Source: JBGTHB01 sp041746415 (GTDB lineage Bacteria; Pseudomonadota; Gammaproteobacteria; Coxiellales; Coxiellaceae). Taken from it: a stretch of DNA of 17,567 nucleotides. The DNA is taken from NCBI GenBank assembly GCA_041746415.1, contig JBGTHB010000121.1, positions 1-17,567 of the forward strand, given 5' to 3'. This document shows, piece after piece, positions 1-6,631 of this stretch (positions are counted from its first letter, which is position 1; each line of letters begins with the position of its first letter). Under the pieces are notes generated by a model. That model ran no database searches. It saw only the letters and a list, made by a program, of their open reading frames with translations, and was not told where the DNA came from. Both the position numbers and the translations under genes were made by a program.

Positions 1-6
1 ACTCAT
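1..6 (-). CDS. 5' end of a further gene, cut by the window edge
   Basis: An ATG (complement of 4-6) followed by AGT lies 34 bp beyond the yggT stop on the same strand. It has a strong GAGGAG ribosome binding site about 6 bases upstream (complement of roughly 13-18). Only two codons are inside the window, so the product cannot be named. The spacing and strand suggest it is the next gene of the pckA-yggS-yggT unit. In several gammaproteobacteria yggT is followed by a small DUF167 gene (yggU), but nothing visible here proves that. Confidence 0.4.
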
Positions 7-40
7 TTAAATCTCCTCGTAAAAATTGTTACCTATATTA

Positions 41-634
41 TCAGCTCGGGGCAATGACAGCTAATTTCAACCCCCAGCTCATAAGGGGCGCAAACAACAC
101 TAGCTCAATAACTTTAAGCGCCACCAATAATATGAGTGGCGAAAAATCCAACCCTGCGATCGGATGCACCAAACGCCGCATGCGCAACATCAAGGGATCA
201 ATAATGGTGTGAATGATTTCAGCCATCGGGCTACGCTCCAAGCTTGGCACCCAACTCATGATTACGCCAATAATGATGGCGAAAAAATATAGGTTTAACA
301 CTTTCTCAAAAATGGTGCCTATGGTAATCACCAACGTTGCCAGCACATTCAACCAAGCATGGAACTGCAAAAATAATAATAAATACACTTCAATCCAACT
401 CAACAACAACACCAACACCACAATTGCCAAATCAAATCCTTTTACACCAGGAATGATTTTTTGGAGTGGTTTTAAAACGGGCGTGGTGATTTTTAAAATA
501 ATACGCGTGATGGGGTTGTGATAACTAGCAAAACATTTTTGCAAAATAAAGCGCACGATTAACACAAAAATATAAAAATCAAAAATCAGACTGAGCAAGA
601 ACGCCAAACCACTTAATGCACCTTGTAGAAACAT
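41..634 (-). CDS. yggT: YggT family integral membrane protein
   Basis: This is a 197-residue protein of the YggT family, an inner membrane family linked to osmotic tolerance and envelope or division-related functions. Its biochemical role is not settled. The protein is almost entirely hydrophobic. It shows the family's internal duplication: each half has membrane helices followed by an 'NPITRIILKITTPVLKPLQKIIP' type or 'IIDPLMLRMRRLVHP' type amphipathic segment, then a G-x-D-(F/L) turn ('GVKGFDLA' and 'IAGLDFSPL'). The start is fixed by a GGGGAGAG ribosome binding site lying in the last codons of yggS, whose stop is only 3 bp upstream. Co-transcription with yggS is almost certain. Many relatives carry proC between yggS and yggT, and it is absent here. 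Confidence 0.93.
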   Translation of the reverse strand: MFLQGALSGLAFLLSLIFDFYIFVLIVRFILQKCFASYHNPITRIILKITTPVLKPLQKIIPGVKGFDLAIVVLVLLLSWIEVYLLLFLQFHAWLNVLATLVITIGTIFEKVLNLYFFAIIIGVIMSWVPSLERSPMAEIIHTIIDPLMLRMRRLVHPIAGLDFSPLILLVALKVIELVLFAPLMSWGLKLAVIAPS

Positions 635-637
635 AAT

Positions 638-1315
638 TTATCTCTCCCCACGTTTACCAAATAATGCCGAGCCAATACGCACCATAGTGCTGCCTGCCGC
701 AATCGCGGCCTTAAAATCACCTGACATACCCATCGACAACGTATCGACATGCGCGCACTGTAGTCTCAACTGATCGAATAATAAAGCACAGCGCTTAAAA
801 CAATCCAACTGTAATTCAAATTGCGTTTGCGCCGTTGGAATAAACAATAGCCCGCGCAGTTTTAAATTGGGCAGCGCCATAACTTGCTTGGCTATGGCTA
901 ACAATTCCCGACATTTTGCACCATATTTTATGGATTCATCCGTTATATTAACTTGCAAACAAATATTCAGCGGTGGCAACTGGGCAGGGCGCTGCCTATT
1001 TAAACGCTCAGCAATTTTAACGCTAGCAACGCTTTGCACCCAGGCAAAATTTTCTGCTATTAATTTCGTTTTATTGGATTGAACAACCCCAATAAAATGC
1101 CATTCAATAGCAAATGCTTTCAGCGCCGCCATTTTTTCTAGCGCTTCTTGTAAATAATTTTCAGCAAATGCACGTTGCCCTTGCGCGTAAAGAGTTTGTA
1201 TTTTTTCAATGGATTGTCCTTTTGCCACAGCTAATAATGCCACCGAAACAGCAGGGCGCTGAAACGCTATTTCCGCTGCAGCAATTTGGTGTAATACGTT
1301 ATTGCGGTCCAGCAT
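638..1315 (-). CDS. yggS: YggS/PROSC family PLP-binding homeostasis protein
   Basis: This 225-residue protein is an alanine-racemase-like TIM barrel of the YggS family. The family binds pyridoxal phosphate and buffers cellular B6 and amino acid/keto acid pools, without a known enzymatic turnover. Visible family marks are the PLP lysine in 'LLAVAKGQ' (K32), 'FAENYLQEA', 'EWHFIGVVQSNKTK', 'VQSVASVKIAERLN', 'GLLFIPTAQ', and the phosphate-binding C-terminal 'MGMSGDFKAAIAAGSTMVRIGSALFG' region. The start is placed at the ATG giving MLDRNN, which overlaps the pckA stop by 17 bp. An in-frame ATG 12 bases upstream (MRFKMLD) is also possible. There is no clear Shine-Dalgarno, so coupling to pckA translation is likely. 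'AKGQS' replaces the commoner 'SKTKP' after the lysine region. Confidence 0.94.
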   Translation of the reverse strand: MLDRNNVLHQIAAAEIAFQRPAVSVALLAVAKGQSIEKIQTLYAQGQRAFAENYLQEALEKMAALKAFAIEWHFIGVVQSNKTKLIAENFAWVQSVASVKIAERLNRQRPAQLPPLNICLQVNITDESIKYGAKCRELLAIAKQVMALPNLKLRGLLFIPTAQTQFELQLDCFKRCALLFDQLRLQCAHVDTLSMGMSGDFKAAIAAGSTMVRIGSALFGKRGER

Positions 1316-2840
1316 TTTGAATCGCATCAGGCACATTGAATTTTTTAAAATTCTGCTTAAATTTTTCAATCAGTGCTCGACTGTGTTTTTCAAACGCGGC
1401 TTTGTCTTGCCAGTACTGCGATGGGTTCAACAACGCGGTATCCACACCTGCAACTGCTGCTGGAACCGCAAAATTAAAACCGGGTAACGTCGTTTTTGGG
1501 GCATTGATCAAAATCCCTTTTTGCGCCGCGTGCACCACGGCTCGCGTTACTGGTATAGCAAAACGTTTACCGCCTTCACCGTAGGCGCCGCCGCTCCAAC
1601 CGGTATTGACTAAATACACTTGGCAACCATCTTCTTCAATGCGTTTCATTAACAACTCAGCATACACAGTGGCTGGGCGGGGAAAAAATGGCGCGCCGAA
1701 ACACACACTAAAAGTAGGTTTAACACCTGTAGCACCCACTTCCGTGCTGCCAACTAAAGCCGTGTAGCCACTCAAAAAATAATACGCGGCTTGTTCTTTG
1801 CTGAGCAATGCAATAGGTGGCAACACGCCATATAAATCACACGTTAAAAAAATCACGCTTTTCGGCAACCCGGCTTTATTTTCCTCAACGCGTTTTAGAA
1901 TGTGTTCGCGTGGATAAGCCGCGCGCGTGTTTTGAGTTAAGGAACTATCAGCGTAATCAGGCTCACCATTTTCTTTTAACACCACATTTTCTAATACCGC
2001 GCCCGGACGTGAAATGGCTTGCCAAATGACCGGCTCATTCTCTTGGGAAAGATTAATGCACTTGGCGTAGCAACCACCTTCAAAATTAAATACGCCGGTT
2101 TCTCCCCAGCCATGTTCGTCATCGCCAATTAAAAAACATTCTGGGTCGGCAGATAAAGTGGTTTTCCCCGTTCCTGATAATCCAAAGAACAAGGTAACCT
2201 CGTTATCCACATCCACGTTAGCGGCACAATGCATGGGTAAAATGTCGTGTTCGGGCATTAAATAATTCATAGCCGTAAACATGGCTTTTTTCATTTCACC
2301 GGCGTATTCCATTCCCACCAATAGCACTTTACGTTGCGATAAATTAATTATGACCGTGCCATCACTATTAACTCCATCGCGTTCTGGATCTGTTTTCATG
2401 CCTGGTACCGACAATAATTCCCAAGCCGGCTTATTGTTTGCAAAATCGGCCTCAGGACGAATAAATAAATTACGCACAAATAAATTATGCCAAGCGTATT
2501 CCGTCACCGCTTTTACCGGAAGAAAAAATTTTTCATCCGCCCCCACACGCAAATGCGCTACATAACGGGGACGCTCTTCCACATAATCCTGTGCTTTATT
2601 CCACAGTGCTTGAAAAGTAGCTTGGCTAATTGGCCGATTCACCTCACCCCAATCCACCGTGTCGCTAGTCTGACTATCTTGCACAATAAAGCGGTCTTTC
2701 GGCGAACGCCCGGTGCGCTTTCCGGTCTGGGTCACTAACGCACCCTCTTTGCTGAGCGTGGCTTCTTTATTGGCAATAGCGTGCTTAACCAGTTCCTCAC
2801 TCGACAAATCAGTAAATACAACAGCGGCAGTGGCTAACAT
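1299..2840 (-). CDS. pckA: Phosphoenolpyruvate carboxykinase (ATP)
   Basis: This 513-residue cytosolic enzyme converts oxaloacetate and ATP to phosphoenolpyruvate, CO2 and ADP, the entry step of gluconeogenesis. The ATP-type family is identified by the P-loop 'GLSGTGKTTLS' (220-230), the kinase-2 metal site 'FLIGDDEHGWG' (236-246), 'GGCYAKCINL' (256-265), 'FLTCDLYGVLPP' (331-342) and 'NTGWSGGAYGEGGKRF' (412-427). The N-terminal 'TGKRTGRSPKDRF' matches the substrate-binding arginine region. Length is slightly below the 540 residues of E. coli PckA. An in-frame TTG upstream would extend the protein by 7 residues. The ATG at 2840 is chosen because a GGGAGAG ribosome binding site sits just before it, inside that extension. 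A sigma-70 promoter lies upstream, and yggS and yggT follow. Confidence 0.97.
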   Translation of the reverse strand: MLATAAVVFTDLSSEELVKHAIANKEATLSKEGALVTQTGKRTGRSPKDRFIVQDSQTSDTVDWGEVNRPISQATFQALWNKAQDYVEERPRYVAHLRVGADEKFFLPVKAVTEYAWHNLFVRNLFIRPEADFANNKPAWELLSVPGMKTDPERDGVNSDGTVIINLSQRKVLLVGMEYAGEMKKAMFTAMNYLMPEHDILPMHCAANVDVDNEVTLFFGLSGTGKTTLSADPECFLIGDDEHGWGETGVFNFEGGCYAKCINLSQENEPVIWQAISRPGAVLENVVLKENGEPDYADSSLTQNTRAAYPREHILKRVEENKAGLPKSVIFLTCDLYGVLPPIALLSKEQAAYYFLSGYTALVGSTEVGATGVKPTFSVCFGAPFFPRPATVYAELLMKRIEEDGCQVYLVNTGWSGGAYGEGGKRFAIPVTRAVVHAAQKGILINAPKTTLPGFNFAVPAAVAGVDTALLNPSQYWQDKAAFEKHSRALIEKFKQNFKKFNVPDAIQNAGPQ

Positions 2841-2873
2841 AAATCTCTCCCTACATTTCAAAAGCTAAGCGGC

Positions 2874-2902
2874 ATTATGGCAAACGCTAGCCTGAGGGGC
2901 AA
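2874..2902 (-). promoter_or_regulatory. Predicted sigma-70 promoter of pckA-yggS-yggT
   Basis: On the minus strand the -35 box TTGCCC (complement of 2897-2902) is separated by exactly 17 bp from the -10 box CATAAT (complement of 2874-2879). TGC precedes the -10, making it an extended -10. The predicted start near 2867 gives a leader of about 27 bases containing the pckA ribosome binding site. An imperfect 7-bp hairpin (2891-2912, ends CCTGA/TCAGG) covers the -35 box and could be an operator. Prediction is from sequence only. Confidence 0.6.
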
Positions 2903-2936
2903 TTGCTTCAGGTTGAGTGATTCAAGCAGATGATTA

Positions 2937-3536
2937 TTAAGTACGCCCATTTTGAGGCGCACGATGTGGTCCTGGGCTAATCCCAACATATATCAAACAA
3001 GCCACACAATAAATCATCCCTCCAATAACCCCAGTACCAAGTGCTCCTCCGACCTGCATTGCAATGTATTGTTCTGCCGAGAATGCGCTGTGTTCTGGAT
3101 GCCAAATCTGTGACCCGAGAATGCCTGAAAAAAGAAGGCTTGCCAGAGCAGTAAAGTTAGCCCCACAGTAAAGGTCCGAAAGATAGTCGGAATCATCAAG
3201 ACCTTTTGGTTTATCGCTTGAATTCGCGGCTGGAAGCAGCGGCGATGCCTCTAAATTTTTCTTGCAACACATTTTTTCCACTAGCGCTCCACAACCACCA
3301 CACGCCAAAAAAATGCCAATGGAGGCCGCACTTAAGACAGCGCCACCCACAGCACTGGTGATAACCGCTTCACTGATCGCCTTTTTGGCTCCATATTTAA
3401 AATGCTCCGATGTCATCCACCAGAGCAAACCATTCAGAGCAGTGATAATTCCTGCAGCAACAGGTTCAACAACCATGGCTGATAATGCAGCTACTGAACT
3501 CGTTGGGTTTTTCGGACCATTAAAGCATATCAACAT
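2937..3536 (-). CDS. Small multi-pass membrane protein of unknown family (tandem paralogue A)
   Basis: I do not recognise this 199-residue protein. It has about four hydrophobic segments (roughly 16-40, 57-80, 126-142, 160-185). Between segments 2 and 3 is a cytosolic or periplasmic loop with 'GGCGAL', a cysteine cluster 'KMCCKK' and 'ASPLLPA'. It is clearly homologous to the product of 3869-4489: shared blocks are 'ALNGLLWW' with 'GLNGAMWYW', 'SEAVITSAVGGAVLSA' with 'SEAAITTAVGGGILSA', 'GGCGAL', and 'SGILGSQIWHPE' with 'SGAIGSSIWQPE'. The start is supported by an AGAGGTG ribosome binding site 5-6 bases upstream. There is no signal peptide or enzymatic motif. The gene stands alone behind its own leader and reads toward pckA with about 100 bp between coding regions. 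An effector or envelope role is possible but unsupported. Confidence 0.75.
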   Translation of the reverse strand: MLICFNGPKNPTSSVAALSAMVVEPVAAGIITALNGLLWWMTSEHFKYGAKKAISEAVITSAVGGAVLSAASIGIFLACGGCGALVEKMCCKKNLEASPLLPAANSSDKPKGLDDSDYLSDLYCGANFTALASLLFSGILGSQIWHPEHSAFSAEQYIAMQVGGALGTGVIGGMIYCVACLIYVGISPGPHRAPQNGRT

Positions 3537-3596
3537 ATTTCACCTCTATTTTTTGCTGAATGATTGCAAAACCCCCCCGGCAAAACCAATGTTTTT
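3537..3596 (-). promoter_or_regulatory. Leader of paralogue A, related to that of paralogue B
   Basis: The 60 bases upstream of the ATG match the leader of the second paralogue at both ends. They share AAAAACATTG at the far end and a CAAAAAA(T)AG-x-GAGG-x-GAAA block carrying the ribosome binding site next to the start. A TTG and a TTGCA occur at the same spacing (17 bases apart) in both, so this may hold the promoter, though -10 consensus is poor. The leader contains a run of seven G (C7 at 3572-3578 on the plus strand), next to an A8 run. Confidence 0.4.
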
Positions 3597-3623
3597 TTTA
3601 ATATACCTGTGATTAATGCTTAT

Positions 3624-3782
3624 TTAACGCTGAGTGACTGCTTTTAGAAATGACGCCAGACCTTGTGCCTTTATTTTTTCGGTTAACGCGTAATTTTTTT
3701 GCCAGGATAAATTACCGTTAGCTTCTCTAATTTGAGATCTTCGATAGCGATATGCTATGTTCGTTCCATAGATGTCACTCAA
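3624..3782 (-). pseudogene. Short unassigned ORF, possible gene remnant between the paralogues
   Basis: A 52-codon frame runs from a TTG (complement of 3780-3782) to TAA (3624-3626). It has no ribosome binding site and no ATG. Its composition looks protein-like, with segments such as 'SDIYGTNIAYRYRRSQIREA' and 'WQKNYALTEKIKAQGLASF', and the C-terminal half would be an amphipathic helix. The frame is open upstream to a TAG at 3810-3812. A second open frame (about 3784-3890, minus strand, '..ILDLEAIAPLSIYNK..') ends where it begins, so one frameshift would join them. This is either the decayed 3' end of a gene or a small gene with an unusual start. It does not resemble either paralogue. The rest of the 3537-3868 gap holds only the leader of paralogue A. 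Confidence 0.3.
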
Positions 3783-3868
3783 TTTACAAGGAATATGACC
3801 AAATACAGTCTACTTTATTGTAAATTGAAAGCGGAGCAATCGCTTCAAGATCGAGAATGAATTTGCGT

Positions 3869-4489
3869 CTAACTACTCTGCCCTAAATTAAATTGCTGTC
3901 GATTCGCCCTAACGCATCCTGTTATGGCATTTTTTAATAACACAGCACAACTGCCCACAAGCACTAACACCGATCCAACCACTGCCAAACAAGCAGCCGT
4001 ACCCACCACACCCAGTACTTGCATCTTGCCGTAGGTAAGAGCCGAAAATGAGCGTTGCTCCGGCTGCCAAATACTTGAGCCAATAGCCCCGGAAAATATG
4101 CAAGCCAGTACAGAGGTCCAACTTGTGAAAATATGAACGAAGTCAGCATCTATCCCTTTGCTTCGCTGCTGATTTTGATTCTGATCCAGCAATGGGTCAT
4201 TTTCAACATGCGGACGGACTGCTTTTCTAAGCAACGCGCCACATCCACCGTGGCATATAAACGAGAGCAACATCAGCCCAAGTGTGCCAGCGCTTAATAT
4301 CCCACCGCCCACTGCAGTGGTGATGGCCGCTTCGCTGAGTGCGTCTTTTGTGCTGTGCTCAAAATGGTGCTTTTGAACAATCCAATACCACATCGCTCCG
4401 TTCAAACCGGTTGCAACGGACACGAGAGTCGGCAACGTTGCCATGCCTGTCAAAGCCACAGGTAAACTTTTTTCTAACGATTTAAACAT
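3869..4489 (-). CDS. Small multi-pass membrane protein of unknown family (tandem paralogue B)
   Basis: This 206-residue protein is homologous to the product of 2937-3536 along its whole length and is likewise unrecognised. Hydrophobic segments lie near 12-36, 54-79, 121-140 and 155-187. The conserved blocks are 'LSEAAITTAVGGGILSAG' (51-68), 'GGCGAL' (81-86), 'DPLLDQ' (98-103) and 'SGAIGSSIWQPE' (133-144), the last followed by 'SFSALTYGKMQV'. The glutamine-rich loop 'DQNQNQQRS' differs from the copy A loop. The start is the ATG giving MFKSLEK, which has GAGG five to six bases upstream. The longer frame that begins 54 bases earlier would include this ribosome binding site in coding sequence. 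The two genes are a diverged tandem duplication facing the same way, with a decayed stretch between them. Confidence 0.75.
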   Translation of the reverse strand: MFKSLEKSLPVALTGMATLPTLVSVATGLNGAMWYWIVQKHHFEHSTKDALSEAAITTAVGGGILSAGTLGLMLLSFICHGGCGALLRKAVRPHVENDPLLDQNQNQQRSKGIDADFVHIFTSWTSVLACIFSGAIGSSIWQPEQRSFSALTYGKMQVLGVVGTAACLAVVGSVLVLVGSCAVLLKNAITGCVRANRQQFNLGQSS

Positions 4490-4550
4490 TTTCGCCTCAC
4501 TTTTTTTGACCCACACAGTGCAAGAAGACAACAGGCGCGTCAATGTTTTT
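4490..4550 (-). promoter_or_regulatory. Leader of paralogue B, related to that of paralogue A
   Basis: This 61-base leader carries the ribosome binding site GTGAGGCGAAA next to the ATG and the shared AAAAACATTG at its far end. A TTGACG (-35-like, complement of 4538-4543 area) stands 17 bases before CACTGT, a weak -10. Retention of the end blocks despite diverged middle sequence suggests selection on expression signals, or simply incomplete divergence after duplication. The rest of the 4490-4710 gap shows no gene. Confidence 0.35.
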
Positions 4551-4694
4551 ACGCAAAAAAGCCCTTATTAATATTTAGTTAATGCAACGAATAAGACTCA
4601 TACGCAATAGAGAAAAGGCCTGCTATTTTTTAATCTGCTTCCAACAAAAATTCTCTACCTGCCGCACTAAAGCCAGGAATGACCGAGTAACTTA

Positions 4695-4703
4695 TGGCAT
4701 ACT
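4695..4703 (+). promoter_or_regulatory. Possible extended -10 just upstream of yqgE
   Basis: TGG-CATACT (4695-4703) matches an extended -10 with 4 of 6 core bases. No convincing -35 is seen. It would start transcription at or next to the yqgE ATG at 4711, which has no Shine-Dalgarno, so the message could be nearly leaderless. This is a weak prediction. Confidence 0.25.
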
Positions 4704-4710
4704 AATAAGC

Positions 4711-5250
4711 ATGGACAAGCAAAACTATTTTGAACATCACTTTTTAATTGCGATGCCGAGCTTAAACGACCCCAATTTTTCACGCGCGGTAGTGTATTTG
4801 TTTGAACACAGCGCGCAAGGGGCACTCGGCATGATCATTAACAAACCACAACTAATTCGTCTTGGTGAAGTAATGCATCATCTTAATATTGCTGACATAA
4901 ACCCCGCCATTGCTGAATTACCCGTTTATGCCGGTGGCCCGGTAGCACAAGAACACGGTTTTATTGTGCATTCCAAAAAAAATGACAGCGCCATTGACGT
5001 GTCAGCTTCTAAAGAAATTTTAGAAAAAATCGCACACAATGAAGGGCCCGATGAATTCTTAATTACACTCGGTTATTCAGGTTGGAGCGCGGGTCAACTG
5101 GATAATGAAATCTCACGTAATGACTGGTTAGTGGCGCCGCCAGACAAAACCATTTTATTTAATACCGATGTGGAACAACGTTGGCAAAAAGCCGCTGCGC
5201 TAATTGGTGTTGATGTGGCGAAATTATCAGGACAAGTTGGCCATGCCTAA
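4711..5250 (+). CDS. yqgE: YqgE/AlgH family protein
   Basis: This 179-residue protein of the YqgE/AlgH family (formerly DUF179) is cytosolic and of unresolved function. In Pseudomonas AlgH was linked to alginate and virulence gene regulation. Family marks are the N-terminal 'HHFLIAMPSLNDPNFSRAVVYLFEHSAQGALGMIINKP' region (about 8-45), 'YAGGPVAQEHGFIVHS' and 'LGYSGWSAGQLDNEI', with the C-terminal 'NDWLVAPPDKTILF'. The chosen ATG gives MDKQNYFEHHFL, which lines up with the usual start of the family. The frame is open 43 codons further upstream but that part does not resemble the family. The stop overlaps the start of ruvX by 8 bp, and this yqgE-ruvX pairing is conserved in proteobacteria. Confidence 0.93.
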   Translation: MDKQNYFEHHFLIAMPSLNDPNFSRAVVYLFEHSAQGALGMIINKPQLIRLGEVMHHLNIADINPAIAELPVYAGGPVAQEHGFIVHSKKNDSAIDVSASKEILEKIAHNEGPDEFLITLGYSGWSAGQLDNEISRNDWLVAPPDKTILFNTDVEQRWQKAAALIGVDVAKLSGQVGHA

Positions 5251-5638
5251 ACTCACCATCATTGGTTTTGATTTTGGCATGAAACGCATTGGCGTCGCCG
5301 TGGGTCAACACATTACCAAAACAGCAAGCCCACTTAAAATTATTAAAGCCGTAGACGGCGTGCCCAACTGGCAAGAAATCGAAACAATTATTAGCGATTG
5401 GCACGCCAGTGAATTGGTGGTCGGCATCCCTTTAAATATGGATGGCAGCGAACAACAGCTAACGCGATGCGCAAACCGTTTTGCCAACAAGCTGGCGGAC
5501 AAATTTAATTTAGCTGTGCATCGCATTGATGAGCGTTTAACTACAGTGGAAGCAAAAAAGCTCGCTACTAAAAACGAAGCAGTGGACGCACTGGCGGCTA
5601 AACTTATTGTTGAAAGTTGGTTGAATCAAAACACATGA
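5243..5638 (+). CDS. ruvX: Putative Holliday junction resolvase / pre-16S rRNA nuclease YqgF
   Basis: This 131-residue RNase H-fold nuclease of the RuvX/YqgF family is implicated in maturation of the 16S rRNA 5' end in E. coli and able to cut branched DNA in some species. Visible active site positions are the first aspartate in 'IIGFDFGMKRIGVAVG', the acidic pair in 'IDERLTTVEA', and a C-terminal aspartate in 'VDALAAKLIVESWL'. 'VVGIPLNMDGSEQQLT' is the usual central block. The start at 5243 overlaps the end of yqgE by 8 bp and gives MPKLTIIGFD, matching the family N-terminus. Earlier in-frame starts lie inside yqgE. The stop overlaps the pyrB start (ATGA), so the three genes are likely translationally coupled. 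Confidence 0.95.
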   Translation: MPKLTIIGFDFGMKRIGVAVGQHITKTASPLKIIKAVDGVPNWQEIETIISDWHASELVVGIPLNMDGSEQQLTRCANRFANKLADKFNLAVHRIDERLTTVEAKKLATKNEAVDALAAKLIVESWLNQNT

Positions 5639-6543
5639 AGCATTTACTCTCTATTCAAGACCTCGATAAAAGCACCATCGCCGCTTTATTAGCGCAAGCA
5701 ACGCAATTTAAGCAACATGACTTACGCACTTTTAGCAACGAGCTGTTAAAAGGACGAGTGATTGCGAAATTATTTTTTGAAGCCTCAACACGTACGCGTA
5801 ATTCATTTGAAATTGCTGCTTATCGGTTGGGTGCGTTTGTCATTAACCCTGATATGCAACAATCTGCACTCACTAAAGGTGAAACATTTTTAGATACGTT
5901 AAAAACCATTGAAGCAATGGGAGTGAGCTTAGCGGTAATTCGTCATGCCGAAGATGGCGTGCTGCAAAAAATGGCTGAGCAGTGCCAACATATGGCTATT
6001 GTTAATGCTGGTGATGGCACCCATCAACATCCCACTCAAGCACTCATTGATTTACTCACCATTGCCCAACATAAAAAAAGCTGGGCCGATTTAACGGTGA
6101 GCGTGATTGGTGATGTACGTTATTCGCGCGTAGCGCGTTCACTGATTCATGGTTTGCAAATTATGGGTACACAAGACATCCGTTTAATTGCACCCATCGA
6201 ATTAATGCCAACCACGCCTTTTGCACCAAATCTAAAACAATTTGATTCACTGGCAGAGGGCTTGGCGAATGCCGATGTGGTGGTGTGCTTACGTTTACAA
6301 AAAGAACGTATGCCCACCTCAGCTAATTTTAATGTGGCGGCATTCAAACAAAAATTTCGTCTCACTGAAAAAATGCTTACACTCGCCAAACCCGATGCGA
6401 TTGTGTTGCATCCTGGCCCCATCAATCGCGACATCGAAATCGCTTGTGCTGTTGCCGATGGTGCGCAATCGGTTATTTTGCAACAAGTCGCAAACGGAAT
6501 CGCCATGCGCATGAGCGTGTTGCAATTTTGTCTTAGCCCATAA
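5635..6543 (+). CDS. pyrB: Aspartate carbamoyltransferase catalytic chain
   Basis: This 302-residue enzyme joins carbamoyl phosphate and aspartate to give carbamoyl aspartate, the committed step of pyrimidine synthesis. The carbamoyl phosphate loop 'FFEASTRTRNSFE', the lysine of 'TKGETFLDTL', 'VIRH', 'GDGTHQHPTQALIDLL', 'DVRYSRVARS' and 'LRLQKERM' carry the expected catalytic residues. 'HPGPINRDIEI' near the C-terminus is the Pseudomonas-like form of this segment rather than the E. coli form. Length lacks the N-terminal extension of class A Pseudomonas enzymes. No pyrI or pyrC/pyrC' follows, so regulation by a partner subunit is not evident here. The ATGA overlap with ruvX fixes the start. 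There is no separate ribosome binding site. Confidence 0.96.
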   Translation: MKHLLSIQDLDKSTIAALLAQATQFKQHDLRTFSNELLKGRVIAKLFFEASTRTRNSFEIAAYRLGAFVINPDMQQSALTKGETFLDTLKTIEAMGVSLAVIRHAEDGVLQKMAEQCQHMAIVNAGDGTHQHPTQALIDLLTIAQHKKSWADLTVSVIGDVRYSRVARSLIHGLQIMGTQDIRLIAPIELMPTTPFAPNLKQFDSLAEGLANADVVVCLRLQKERMPTSANFNVAAFKQKFRLTEKMLTLAKPDAIVLHPGPINRDIEIACAVADGAQSVILQQVANGIAMRMSVLQFCLSP

Positions 6544-6563
6544 AAAACTTACACAATTATTTA

Positions 6564-6592
6564 TTGATCTGCGTTTGTTATCCCCCTATATT
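6564..6592 (+). promoter_or_regulatory. Predicted sigma-70 promoter for the 6632 gene
   Basis: TTGATC (6564-6569), a 17-bp spacer and TATATT (6587-6592) match the consensus at 4 and 5 of 6 positions. Transcription would start near 6599 and give a leader of about 33 bases with the AAGGA ribosome binding site. It begins 20 bp beyond the pyrB stop, so the orphan gene need not depend on the pyrB unit. Confidence 0.45.
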
Positions 6593-6631
6593 TGTCAGAA
6601 TATAAAATTGATGCCGCAAGGAATAATAAAC

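Noticed and set aside
2841..2861. TTG start 21 bases upstream for pckA
   Set aside because: The extra codons are the ribosome binding site GGGAGAG of the ATG at 2840, and PckA proteins do not carry this extension.
4582..4710. Upstream ATG extending YqgE by 43 residues
   Set aside because: The added residues do not match the family, while the ATG at 4711 gives the standard N-terminus.
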